A stretch of DNA of 64,000 nucleotides from Nucisporomicrobium flavum (lineage in GTDB: Bacteria > Actinomycetota > Actinomycetes > Mycobacteriales > Micromonosporaceae), in NCBI RefSeq assembly GCF_016464385.1, contig NZ_JADMLH010000004.1, positions 393,109-457,108 on the forward strand. Direction: 5' to 3'. The first letter of the stretch is position 1; each line of letters begins with the position of its first letter. The notes below the pieces were generated by a model, which was not told the DNA's origin, ran no database searches, and saw only the letters and a list, made by a program, of their open reading frames with translations. A program made the position numbers and the translations under genes. Of the stretch, positions 36,059 through 44,454 are shown piece by piece.

Positions 36059-37302
36059 AGGCGGTGCGCCTCTCGGCTGGTGGTGACGCCGCGGGTGTCG
36101 AAGAAGCGCTTGGCGATGCCCGCCAGGTGGTCGGCGTCGTACTCGCGGTGGTGCTGCACGAGGATCACCAGGTCGGCGGCCGCGGCGGCGCCCTCCAGGT
36201 CGTCGGTACGCGGCACGCTCCACTCGGTGACGTACGGGTCGTGGAACGTCAGCACCGCGCCCAGCGAGGCGAGCTGACGGGCCAGCGGCGTGGCCGGCGA
36301 CTCGCGCTGGTCGGCGATGTTCGGCTTGTACGTGACCCCGAGCAGCAGGATCTTCGCGCCGTGCACGGCCACCCCGTCGGCGTTGAGCAGGTTCTGCGCG
36401 CGGCGGGCCACGTACGCCGGCATCGTGGCGTTGATCTCCTGCGCGAGCTCGACGAAGCGGAACGGGTAGCCGAGCTTGCTGCGCACGTTGTGGCTCAGGT
36501 AGTTCGGGTCGATCGGGATGCAGTGGCCGCCGACGCCCGGGCCCGGGTAGAAAGCCTGGAAGCCGAACGGCTTGGTGGACGCGGCGTGGATGACGTCCCA
36601 CAGGTCGATGCCCAGCTCGTGGCAGAACCGGGCCATCTCGTTGACCAGCGCGATGTTCACGTGCCGGTACGTGTTCTCCAGCAGCTTCGCCGTCTCCGCC
36701 TCGCGGGTGCCGCGGGTGCGCACGACGGTCTGGATGAACCGCCCGTAGAACGCCTCCACCTTGTCGGTGCACGCCGAGGTGTAGCCGCCGACGACCTTCG
36801 GGGTGTTGTGCGCGCCGAACCGCTCGTTGCCCGGGTCGATGCGCTCGGGGGAGAACGCCACGTGGAAGTCGACGCCGGCGGTCAGCCCGGACAGCTTCTC
36901 CAGCAGCGGGCGGACGACGTCGTCGGTCGTACCCGGGTAGGTCGTGGACTCCAGCACGACCAGCATGCCGGGCCGCAGGTTGCGGCCGACCGCCTCGGTG
37001 GCGCCGGTGACGGCCCGCAGGTCCGGCCCGTCGCCCTCGGCCAGCGGCGTCGGCACGCAGATGACCGCGGTGCCCGCCTCGGCGATCCGGGTCTCGTCGG
37101 TGGTGGTGCGGAACCCGCCGGCCACCATCTCGGCCACGTCGGCGTCGGACAGGTCGTCGACGTGCGACCGGCCGGCGCCGAGCGCCTCGACCACGGCCGG
37201 GTTGACGTCGAAGCCGAGCACGGACATGCCGGCCCGGGTGGCCTGCTGCGCGAGCGGCAGCCCCACGTACCCGAGGCCGAGGATGACGACGTCGAAGCTC
37301 AC
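36055..37302 (-). CDS. UDP-N-acetyl-mannosaminuronate-type dehydrogenase
   Basis: 415-aa nucleotide-sugar dehydrogenase of the UDP-Glc/UDP-ManNAc family. NAD-binding GLGYVGLP is near residue 9, the central domain has the conserved Lys and Asn in AKLLENTYRHVN (about 205-216), and the catalytic Cys261 sits in GPGVGGHCIPIDP. It oxidises a UDP-hexose twice to the uronic acid, a building block for capsule or teichuronic-type polymers. The WecC-like branch (UDP-ManNAc) is favoured by overall similarity, but UDP-GlcNAc is possible. GTG at 37302 with AAAGGAG upstream, followed by an overlapping acyltransferase gene. Confidence 0.88.
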   Translation of the reverse strand: MSFDVVILGLGYVGLPLAQQATRAGMSVLGFDVNPAVVEALGAGRSHVDDLSDADVAEMVAGGFRTTTDETRIAEAGTAVICVPTPLAEGDGPDLRAVTGATEAVGRNLRPGMLVVLESTTYPGTTDDVVRPLLEKLSGLTAGVDFHVAFSPERIDPGNERFGAHNTPKVVGGYTSACTDKVEAFYGRFIQTVVRTRGTREAETAKLLENTYRHVNIALVNEMARFCHELGIDLWDVIHAASTKPFGFQAFYPGPGVGGHCIPIDPNYLSHNVRSKLGYPFRFVELAQEINATMPAYVARRAQNLLNADGVAVHGAKILLLGVTYKPNIADQRESPATPLARQLASLGAVLTFHDPYVTEWSVPRTDDLEGAAAAADLVILVQHHREYDADHLAGIAKRFFDTRGVTTSREAHRL

Positions 37303-37329
37303 GAGAGAAGTTCTCCTTTGCAGGGCCCG

Positions 37330-39144
37330 TCAGGCGACGGGCGAATTGGTGGCGGCCGGACCGCCGGCCGGCTGGGCCGGCACGGCGATCTCCGGCGCCC
37401 GCTCGGATGCGAGAGCCGGGCCACGGTCGACCTGGGTCAGGACGGCGGCGGGCGCGCGGCGCGGGCCGGTCAGCTCGTACGGCGACGCGAACGGCAGGTA
37501 CGCGGGCAGGAACTCGTTGAGCAGCGCCGCCTGCTCGGCCGCGATGGCCGCGTCGGAGTCGGTGTCGTTGAGGCAGAACGCGTCGAGGTCGCGGTGGCGC
37601 AACATGCCGGCGAGCCGGAACGGGGTCGCCGGGCTGGCCAGGTTCGCGTACGCGTACGCGATGGTCCCCGGCGCCGCCCGCCCCGTCAGGTACGCGTAGT
37701 ACTGCTGCAGCGACGACAGCAGCGAGATGTCGTCGGGGTGGCGGAACTGGTGCGAGGCGGTCGCCTCGACGTACTCGCCGAAGCGCTGTTCGATCTCGGC
37801 GATGACGCTGCGCCGCGACGGGTGCGGGGTGTGCATCATCTTGCGGGTCAGCACCCGGCCGAACGCCGTACGGATGAGCTCCCGGTTGTTCTTGCCGGCC
37901 GAGTCCGCCGGCGGGTCGTCCGGGCGGCGCGGGGCCGAGTCGACCTGGGCGTTCGACGGGAAGAAGCGGGTCAGCCCGCCCGGGGTGAAGAAGAGGTCCG
38001 GCGCGACCGGCCGGCCCAGGAACACGTCGTCGTTGAGGTAGAGGAAGTGCTCGCTCAGGCCCGGGATGCGATGCAGCCGCGACTCGATCGCCTGGGAGTT
38101 GAAGGTGGGCAGCCGGCCGGTGTCGCCGAAGATCTCCCGGTGGCTGACCAGGGTGATCCCCGGGTGCGAGGTGTCCAGCCACTCCGGCACCTGATCGTCG
38201 GTGACCAGGTAGATGTGGTTCACCCAGGGCGCAAAGCAGTGCAGCGACCGCAGCGAGTAGCGCAGCTCGTCCCGGGAGGTGTACCGGGAGTCGTTGCAGG
38301 CGAGCTTGCTCGCCTCGTCCAGCCACCCGTTCTCCGTGAGCGCGGCGGCCTTGCGGGCCTGCCACTGCGGGTCGCCGCCGTCGACCCAGGTGTAGACCAC
38401 GTCGATCGGGAAGCCGATCCGGTCCGGGCTGGGCAGCGTGAAGATCTGCCGGGTCCGGTACGGGGTCCGGTCGGCGGGGGAGCTGAACGGGCCGAACGCC
38501 GGCTCCGGGGCGTTCACCACCGGCTCCTCGAGCGCGATGACGTCGGCGATCGGGTTGCGGCGCGGCCCGGCGAGCATGCCGTCCCGCTCGACCCAGAACT
38601 CGATCTCGCACCCCAGCTCGGCGCCGAGCAGGAGGCTGCCGTCCGGGTCGGTGACCGGCCACGACGCCTTCACCACGTCGGCGGCACCCGGCTTGGCCCG
38701 GCGCGGTTTCACGACGTCGAGCCGGCCGTCGGTGGTGGCGGTCAGGTCCCCGAGCAGCCGGGCCACGGCGGGGCGGTCGGTGGCGCGTACGGCCACCGCG
38801 GTGGTGCGCAACGCCCGGGTGGGGATGCGGAACCACTCGATGCCGGCCTCGTCGAGCGCGGCGACGACCCGGTCGAGGTTCTGCCGGCGTACGCCCACCG
38901 GGCTGGCCGCCGGGTCACGCCGGGCCGTCACGCGGCCCCGGGCCGTACGGACGCGCATGGTCGGCCCGTCGTCCCGCCGGCGGCTGAACGGCAGCCGCGG
39001 TGGCGGGGAGAGCAGGACGAGCCGGCGCGCCACGCTGAGGCGCCGTTCTTCGGCGACTCGGGGGAGCACCCGGTACTGCATGCTGCGCAGGACGCGGGAG
39101 CGGACCTCCCAGGGCGCCATTCGCAGGATCCGCCGTAGAGGCAC
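37330..39144 (-). CDS. Stealth-family sugar-phosphate transferase
   Basis: 604-aa cytoplasmic transferase of the Stealth family (hexose-1-phosphate transferases for capsule-type polymers). CR1 is FPIDVVYTWVDGGDPQW (about 285-301). CR2 runs from SRYTSRDELRYSLRSL (about 325) to HFLYLNDDVFLG (about 418). CR3 includes ATASHQFRHPDDIS (about 505), and CR4-like residues lie near CLNDTDS. GTG at 39144 is preferred because AAGGA precedes it by eight bases; an in-frame ATG 38 codons upstream has no such support. The N-terminal 280 residues are poorly conserved. It is the first gene of the Stealth-dehydrogenase-acyltransferase operon. Confidence 0.88.
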   Translation of the reverse strand: MPLRRILRMAPWEVRSRVLRSMQYRVLPRVAEERRLSVARRLVLLSPPPRLPFSRRRDDGPTMRVRTARGRVTARRDPAASPVGVRRQNLDRVVAALDEAGIEWFRIPTRALRTTAVAVRATDRPAVARLLGDLTATTDGRLDVVKPRRAKPGAADVVKASWPVTDPDGSLLLGAELGCEIEFWVERDGMLAGPRRNPIADVIALEEPVVNAPEPAFGPFSSPADRTPYRTRQIFTLPSPDRIGFPIDVVYTWVDGGDPQWQARKAAALTENGWLDEASKLACNDSRYTSRDELRYSLRSLHCFAPWVNHIYLVTDDQVPEWLDTSHPGITLVSHREIFGDTGRLPTFNSQAIESRLHRIPGLSEHFLYLNDDVFLGRPVAPDLFFTPGGLTRFFPSNAQVDSAPRRPDDPPADSAGKNNRELIRTAFGRVLTRKMMHTPHPSRRSVIAEIEQRFGEYVEATASHQFRHPDDISLLSSLQQYYAYLTGRAAPGTIAYAYANLASPATPFRLAGMLRHRDLDAFCLNDTDSDAAIAAEQAALLNEFLPAYLPFASPYELTGPRRAPAAVLTQVDRGPALASERAPEIAVPAQPAGGPAATNSPVA

Positions 39145-39415
39145 GAGGTCGTCCTTCCGCCGGATGTCGTTCGGGGCCGATCGGTCAGCCGCCCGGTTCC
39201 TGAGCCTCAACGGAGGTATCTGCCGGTTGGTTGCGGTCGATGTGGGCTTTCCGGACATCTGTGCTATGCCGAGTAACGCCTGATATCAGCGGTATACCGC
39301 GGTTCACCGGCGTGGCGCGGCGGAACGGCCGGGTCCCACCCCTACGGGGCCGCCCTGATGCGCCGGCTTGCGCGCGGGGCGCATGGTGGACAACGGGCAC
39401 CCCGAGGAGGACGAC

Positions 39416-39655
39416 ATGGGCAAGGCAGTGGCATATCTGGTGGCGATGATCGCCGGAGTGATCGTCGTGGGCTGGGTCGCGATAGCGCTCCTGCACGTGC
39501 TGGTCGGCGCGCTCTCGTACCTGATCGTGGGCGCGATCGTGGTCGGCGGCGGCGTCTACCTGTACGGCAGGGCGAAGAAGGGGCTCGCCCCGGGAACGCG
39601 GACCCAGCGGCGGATCGAGGCGGCGGCGAAGACGTACCGGATGCGCAACCGGTGA
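39416..39655 (+). CDS. Small membrane protein
   Basis: 79-aa protein with two close hydrophobic segments (about 4-26 and 28-48) joined by a short turn, then a basic cytoplasmic tail (KKGLAPGTRTQRRIEAAAK). ATG at 39416 is preceded by a good GAGGAGGACGAC ribosome-binding site. I do not recognise the family; short proteins like this are common in Actinobacteria. It sits 64 bp before ffh and may share its promoter, but no functional link is evident. Confidence 0.7.
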   Translation: MGKAVAYLVAMIAGVIVVGWVAIALLHVLVGALSYLIVGAIVVGGGVYLYGRAKKGLAPGTRTQRRIEAAAKTYRMRNR

Positions 39656-39719
39656 GGGTTCCGGCGGGCGGCTAGGCTTGCTGGCATCTCCTCCCTACCG
39701 ACCAACGGGAAGTTGTGCC

Positions 39720-41279
39720 GTGTTTGACACCTTGAGCGACCGCCTCTCCGGGATCTTCACCAAGCTCCGGGGCAAGGGGCGGCTCACCGACGCCGACATC
39801 GACGCCACCGCGCGCGAGATCCGTCTCGCGCTGCTCGAGGCGGACGTCGCGCTGCCGGTGGTCAAGGCGTTCATCGCCAACCTCAAGGAGCGCGCCCGCG
39901 GGGCGGAGGTCTCCCAGGCGCTCAACCCCGCCCAGCAGATCATCAAGATCGTTCACGAGGAGCTCATCGGCATCCTCGGCGGCGAGGGCCGGCGGCTGCA
40001 GTTCGCCAAGCAGCCGCCGACCGTGATCATGCTGGCCGGCCTGCAGGGTTCCGGTAAGACCACGCTCGCCGGCAAGCTCTCGCGCTGGCTCAAGGGCCAG
40101 GGCCACCAGCCGCTGCTGGTCGCGGCCGACCTGCAGCGGCCCAACGCGGTCAACCAGCTCCAGGTCCTGGCCGGCCGGGCCGGCGTCGACGTGTACGCCC
40201 CCGAGCCCGGCAACGGCGTCGGCAACCCGGTGCAGGTGGCCCGCGACTCGATCGAGCACGCCCGGCGCACCGCCAAGGACATCGTCATCGTCGACACCGC
40301 CGGCCGCCTCGGCATCGACGCCGAGATGATGCAGCAGGCCCGCGACATCCGCGACGCGGTCGACCCCGACGAGGTCGTCTTCGTCATCGACGCGATGGTC
40401 GGCCAGGACGCGGTCACCACGGCCGAGGCCTTCCGCGACGGCGTCGGCATCACCGGCGTGGTCCTGTCGAAGCTCGACGGCGACGCCCGCGGCGGCGCGG
40501 CCCTGTCGGTGCGCCACGTCACCGGCCAGCCGATCCTCTTCGCGTCCACGGGCGAGAAGCTCGAGGACTTCGACGTCTTCCACCCCGACCGGATGGCCAG
40601 CCGCATCCTCGGCATGGGCGACGTGCTGACCCTCATCGAGCAGGCCGAGCAGGCCTTCGACGAGGATCAGAAGGAGAAGATGACCTCCAAGCTGCTCGGT
40701 GGCGAGCAGTTCACCCTGGAGGACTTCCTCGACCAGCTCATCGCCGTGCGCCGGATGGGCCCGATCGCCAACATCCTCGGCATGATGCCGGGCATGGGCC
40801 AGATGAAGGACCAGCTGGCCGAGCTCGACGACAGCCACTTCGACCGGGTCACCGCGATCATCCGCTCGATGACCCCCGCCGAGCGCACCAACCCGAAGAT
40901 CATCAACGGCTCCCGCCGCGCCCGCATCGCCAACGGCTCCGGCGTGACGGTCATGGACGTCAACCAGCTGCTCAACCGCTTCGCCGACGCGCAGAAGATG
41001 ATGAAGCAGATGGGCGGCATGATGGGCCTGCCCGGCGCCGGGCGGCGCAAGGCCACCAAGAGCCCGAAGAACAAGCGCAAGGGCACCAAGGGCGGCAACC
41101 GGCCCCGCGTGGGTGGCGCCGGCATGCCGGCGGGCTTCCCGGGCGGCATGCCGCAGCTGCCGCCGGGCATGGACCCGAGCGCGCTGGCGGGCGGCCAGGG
41201 GATGCCGCCGGGCTTCAAGCTCCCGAAGCTCGACTTCAACAAACTCTCCAACCCCAAGCGCGACGACGACAAGCGCTGA
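39720..41279 (+). CDS. ffh: Signal recognition particle protein Ffh
   Basis: 519-aa SRP54 GTPase that binds signal sequences and 4.5S RNA. N domain 1-100; G domain with G1 GLQGSGKTT (residues 107-115), DLQRPNAVNQL, DTAGRLGID (about 198-206) and SKLDGDARGG; M domain (about 300-430) with MxxM-rich helices (MGPIANILGMMPGMGQM) and the RNA-binding NGSRRARIANGSG. A Lys-rich stretch and then a Gly/Met/Pro-rich tail extend beyond 440. GTG at 39720 is chosen, since the conserved FDTLSDRL begins there. Partner FtsY is at 23136. Confidence 0.97.
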   Translation: MFDTLSDRLSGIFTKLRGKGRLTDADIDATAREIRLALLEADVALPVVKAFIANLKERARGAEVSQALNPAQQIIKIVHEELIGILGGEGRRLQFAKQPPTVIMLAGLQGSGKTTLAGKLSRWLKGQGHQPLLVAADLQRPNAVNQLQVLAGRAGVDVYAPEPGNGVGNPVQVARDSIEHARRTAKDIVIVDTAGRLGIDAEMMQQARDIRDAVDPDEVVFVIDAMVGQDAVTTAEAFRDGVGITGVVLSKLDGDARGGAALSVRHVTGQPILFASTGEKLEDFDVFHPDRMASRILGMGDVLTLIEQAEQAFDEDQKEKMTSKLLGGEQFTLEDFLDQLIAVRRMGPIANILGMMPGMGQMKDQLAELDDSHFDRVTAIIRSMTPAERTNPKIINGSRRARIANGSGVTVMDVNQLLNRFADAQKMMKQMGGMMGLPGAGRRKATKSPKNKRKGTKGGNRPRVGGAGMPAGFPGGMPQLPPGMDPSALAGGQGMPPGFKLPKLDFNKLSNPKRDDDKR

Positions 41280-41420
41280 TAGTCAGGCGACGAGTAGTCT
41301 CATGTCTAGTAGGCTGCGTTTCCGGTGACCCTCGATCTGCCCGCGCTGACCGCCCGGCGGCAGGCCCTGCTGGAGCGGTCCCGCGAGCGGGAGTGACCGC
41401 TCATCCGGTAGGACTGACGC

Positions 41421-42497
41421 ATGGCTTTGCATGTGCGCGGCGTCGTTCTGCCCGAGGGTGAGCTCCGGGATCTGTGGCTGGTCGGCGACCGGGTGACGTA
41501 CGAGCCGGTCGCCGGGGCGCAGACCGTCGCCGCCGAGGGGTGGATCGTGCCCGGTCTCGTGGACGCGCACTGCCACCTCGGCATCCGGTACGGCGCCACG
41601 CCCATCGAGAGCGTCGGCGAGGCCCGGGAGCTGGCCGCCAAGGATCGGGACTCCGGGGTGCTGGCGCTGCGGGACGCCGGGTCGCCGTACCCGTATCCGG
41701 AGCTGGACGACGAGCCGGAGATCCCGCGTCTGGTGCGGGCCGGCCGGCACGTCGCGCCGACCCGGCGCTATCTGCGCGACATCGGCATCGAGGTGGACGC
41801 CGCCGAGGTGGTGGACACCGTCACCGCGCAGGCGAAGGCCGGCACCGGGTGGGTGAAGCTCGTCGGCGACTGGATCGACCGGTCCGTCGGTGACCTGGCG
41901 CCCTCGTGGGACGCCGCGACGATGGCCGCCGCGGTGGAGGCCGCGCACGCCGCCGGGGCGCGGGCCGCCGTGCACACGTTCTCCGAGGAGGCCGTGGCGC
42001 AGATGGTGCGGGCGGGCGTCGACTCGGTGGAGCACGGCACCGGGCTGTCGCTGGACCTGATCGACGAGATGGCCCGGCGGGGGACCGCGCTGGTGCCCAC
42101 GATGATCAACATCCGGACGTTCGGCGGCATCGCCGATCAGGCCCGGGCCAAGTTCCCCGGGTACGCCGACCACATGATCTCCCTGCGTGACCGGTTCCCG
42201 TCGGTGGTGGCCGCCGCGCACGAGGCCGGGGTGCCGATCTACGTGGGCACCGACGCGGGCGGGAGCATCCGGCACGGCCTCGCCGCCGAGGAGATGCTGC
42301 TGCTGCACGAGGCCGGCATCCCCGCCGAGGACGTCCTCGCGGCGGCCTCGTGGCGAGCCCGGGAATGGCTCGGGTTCCCCGGGCTGGTCGAGGGCGGGCT
42401 CGCCGACCTGGTCGTCTACGCCGAGGACCCGCGCGCCGACCTGCGCGTGGTCCGCGCCCCGCAGCGGATCGTCCTGAAGGGCTGTGTCGTCCGCTAG
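41421..42497 (+). CDS. Amidohydrolase-superfamily enzyme
   Basis: 358-aa metal-dependent hydrolase, imidazolonepropionase-like branch. The metal-binding motif is WIVPGLVDAHCHLGI (about 42-56), a bridging Lys is plausible in TGWVKLVGDW (about 142), histidines occur in AAVHTFSEEA and SVEHGTGLS (about 188 and 207), and the catalytic Asp in YVGTDAGGSI (about 274). The C-terminus returns to the N-terminal beta-sandwich. Substrate unknown; family members act on cyclic amides, N-acyl amino acids or prolidase-type dipeptides. The stop overlaps the convergent beta-propeller gene by four bases. Confidence 0.85.
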   Translation: MALHVRGVVLPEGELRDLWLVGDRVTYEPVAGAQTVAAEGWIVPGLVDAHCHLGIRYGATPIESVGEARELAAKDRDSGVLALRDAGSPYPYPELDDEPEIPRLVRAGRHVAPTRRYLRDIGIEVDAAEVVDTVTAQAKAGTGWVKLVGDWIDRSVGDLAPSWDAATMAAAVEAAHAAGARAAVHTFSEEAVAQMVRAGVDSVEHGTGLSLDLIDEMARRGTALVPTMINIRTFGGIADQARAKFPGYADHMISLRDRFPSVVAAAHEAGVPIYVGTDAGGSIRHGLAAEEMLLLHEAGIPAEDVLAAASWRAREWLGFPGLVEGGLADLVVYAEDPRADLRVVRAPQRIVLKGCVVR

Positions 42498-43879
42498 CCC
42501 GGCAGCTCCCACAGCCGCAGGCTCGTCGGGGTCGCGCAGGCCAGCCGGTCGGCCGTACGCGCACACGTCGCCGGATCGACCGGAACACCGCCCATCACCC
42601 GTGCCCGCCCGTCGGTGGCCGAGACAGCGCTCAGCACCCCGTCGACCGGCAGGGTGATCAGCTTGTCGTCGGTGAGCCAGCCGGCCGGCGCCAGGTCGCG
42701 CCACACCCGCGTGCCCTGCGCGTCGTGCAGGGCGTACCCGCCCTCGCCGCCGCCGACCAGGATCCGGCCGTCCCGCGCCTCGATCGTCTGGGCATGGTGG
42801 GGTGCGGCCATCCGCCAGGCCTTGCGCCCGTCCGGAACGGACAGGGCGGTGAGCGCGGTGTTCGTGCCGTCCGGGAGGAACGGTTCACCGCCGGCGTCCG
42901 AGTCGTCGAGCAGGCACAGCCGCGCCGGGCCGCACATCGCCATGCTGGTCACCCGGCGCTGCTCCGGGCCCGTGAAGATGGTCCGGGACGGCGATTCGCG
43001 GGTCACGTCCGTGGCCCGGATGACGTACGAGGCGCCCTCGTCGTTCTCCGCGCTGTAGAGCGTGCCGCCGGACGCGACCAGATAGGCCTCCGGGGACGGT
43101 GCGCCTTCCAACTCCCGGAGCACCCGGCCCGTGCGCAGGTCCCGGACCAGCAGTTGCCGTGCCTCGGTGACCTGGACCAGGAAGTCGTCGGGGGTGGGCA
43201 TGGCGGCCGTGCGGACGATCCGGTCGGTTGCGGGCGCCGCCGTCCAGAGGCGTGCGCCGGTGACCCAGTCGAACGCCTGGGTCAGGCCGGTCTGCCCCGA
43301 CACCGTGACGAGCCCCGCGCCGGTGTAGAGGAACTCGTCGGCGGCGGTGGACGCGACGTGCCAGCGTTCCCGGCCCGACGCCGGGTCGAGGACGTACGCC
43401 GACCGCTTCCCGGTGAGGTCACCGCCGTGCTCCACCGTCACCACCAGGGCCTGCGGGACCGCGACCAGCGCTCCGAGCCCCGCGAACCGGCCCAGGGACC
43501 GCTCGGGCCAGGCCGTGGCCCCGGTGTGCAGCTCCGCGGCGACCACGTGGATCCCGCCGGTGTGGTCCTCCCAGGCCGCGTACGCGCGGTCGGCGTCGGC
43601 AGCGGACAGGGTGATGCGTGCCTCGGACTCGTACGCGATGGGTGAACCGACCTCGGCGAGCGGGCCGCCGTGGCTCACCGCGGGAGGCGTCGGCGCGTCC
43701 CGTACCGCCGAGATGCCGGCACTGGCTCCCATCACGGCGACCAACGCGACCGCGGCCCCCAGCACCCGCGTGCGGCTGCGCTGGACGCCGCGGCGCCGCG
43801 CGGCATCCGGAGCCGCCAGCGGCACGGCGTCGGCGTCCCGGCCGAGCGCCGCGAACATCTGATCCAGGTCAGCGGGCAT
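42494..43879 (-). CDS. Membrane-anchored beta-propeller protein, candidate anti-sigma partner
   Basis: 461 aa. A 35-residue cytoplasmic N-terminus (PADLDQMFAALGRDADAVPL), one transmembrane segment (about 38-60), and an outside domain built of repeated PQQ/WD-like blades (GARLWTA, GRERWHVAS, GRKAWRMA). It overlaps the ECF sigma gene by 11 bp, the usual place for an anti-sigma factor, yet it lacks a recognisable zinc anti-sigma domain. The overlap and AAGGAG before ATG 43879 support coupled synthesis. Sequestering of the sigma factor by the short N-terminus is a guess. Confidence 0.7.
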   Translation of the reverse strand: MPADLDQMFAALGRDADAVPLAAPDAARRRGVQRSRTRVLGAAVALVAVMGASAGISAVRDAPTPPAVSHGGPLAEVGSPIAYESEARITLSAADADRAYAAWEDHTGGIHVVAAELHTGATAWPERSLGRFAGLGALVAVPQALVVTVEHGGDLTGKRSAYVLDPASGRERWHVASTAADEFLYTGAGLVTVSGQTGLTQAFDWVTGARLWTAAPATDRIVRTAAMPTPDDFLVQVTEARQLLVRDLRTGRVLRELEGAPSPEAYLVASGGTLYSAENDEGASYVIRATDVTRESPSRTIFTGPEQRRVTSMAMCGPARLCLLDDSDAGGEPFLPDGTNTALTALSVPDGRKAWRMAAPHHAQTIEARDGRILVGGGEGGYALHDAQGTRVWRDLAPAGWLTDDKLITLPVDGVLSAVSATDGRARVMGGVPVDPATCARTADRLACATPTSLRLWELPG

Positions 43880-44378
43880 TGCGCGCTCCTTCGGGTACGG
43901 CGGGTGCGGCCCCGAGCGCGACGGCGAGGCCGGCCCGGCCACGGGCCAGCCACGACTTCACCGTGCCCGTCGACGCCCCGGTCTCGGCGGCGATGTCGGC
44001 GACCGAGCGGTCGAGCAGGTAGTGCAGAGCGAGCGCGCGCCGGTGCGCCGCGGGCAGTGTGCGCATGGCGCGGACGAGCAGCACGGTGTCCTCCGACGGC
44101 GGGGCCACCGGCGCCGGTGCGGTCGCCGCATGGGTACGCCGTACGCCCAGCCGTCGCCACCGGTCCGTCGACAGCCGGTTCACCACGAGCCGCAGCCACG
44201 CCTCCGGGTCCTCGTACGCCGCCAGCCGCCGCCAGCGCTGCCACGCCCGCGCGTACGCCTCCTGCACCAGATCCTGGGCTTCGGCGGGGTCACCGGTCAG
44301 GCCGTACGCGTATCGCAGCAGGCGCCGGGACGTGTCGCGGTAGAACGCGTCGAACGCGTCCCCCGTTCCTGGTGTCAT
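43869..44378 (-). CDS. ECF sigma factor, SigE-like family
   Basis: 169-aa extracytoplasmic-function sigma factor. Region 2 runs FDAFYRDTSRRLLRYAYGLT (about 9-28) to AQDLVQEAYARAWQRWRRL (about 34-52) and AWLRLVVNRLSTDRWRR; region 4 includes LPAAHRRALALHYLLDRSVA (about 107-126) and GTVKSWLARGRAGLA (about 140-154). It is the SigE-like subgroup abundant in Actinobacteria. ATG at 44378 is preferred (GAGAGG upstream) over a GTG two codons earlier. It is divergent from proS, with 76 bp between. Confidence 0.85.
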   Translation of the reverse strand: MTPGTGDAFDAFYRDTSRRLLRYAYGLTGDPAEAQDLVQEAYARAWQRWRRLAAYEDPEAWLRLVVNRLSTDRWRRLGVRRTHAATAPAPVAPPSEDTVLLVRAMRTLPAAHRRALALHYLLDRSVADIAAETGASTGTVKSWLARGRAGLAVALGAAPAVPEGARNAR

Positions 44379-44440
44379 GAGCACCGCCTCTCATCCACAG
44401 GACACGGGATGCCCGCCCGGATGGTTGCGGGGGACGCGGC

Positions 44441-44446
44441 TAGGAT
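44441..44446 (+). promoter_or_regulatory. Possible -10 element of a nearly leaderless proS
   Basis: TAGGAT (44441-44446) ends eight bases before the proS ATG, with no ribosome-binding site between, so the mRNA may have almost no leader. No convincing -35 accompanies it. Confidence 0.3.
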
Positions 44447-44454
44447 GCTGCCTC

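Noticed and set aside
41325-41396. 23-codon frame (GTG...TGA) between ffh and the amidohydrolase
   Set aside because: A GTG-started Arg/Leu-rich peptide with no visible homology or ribosome-binding site; too short to support.
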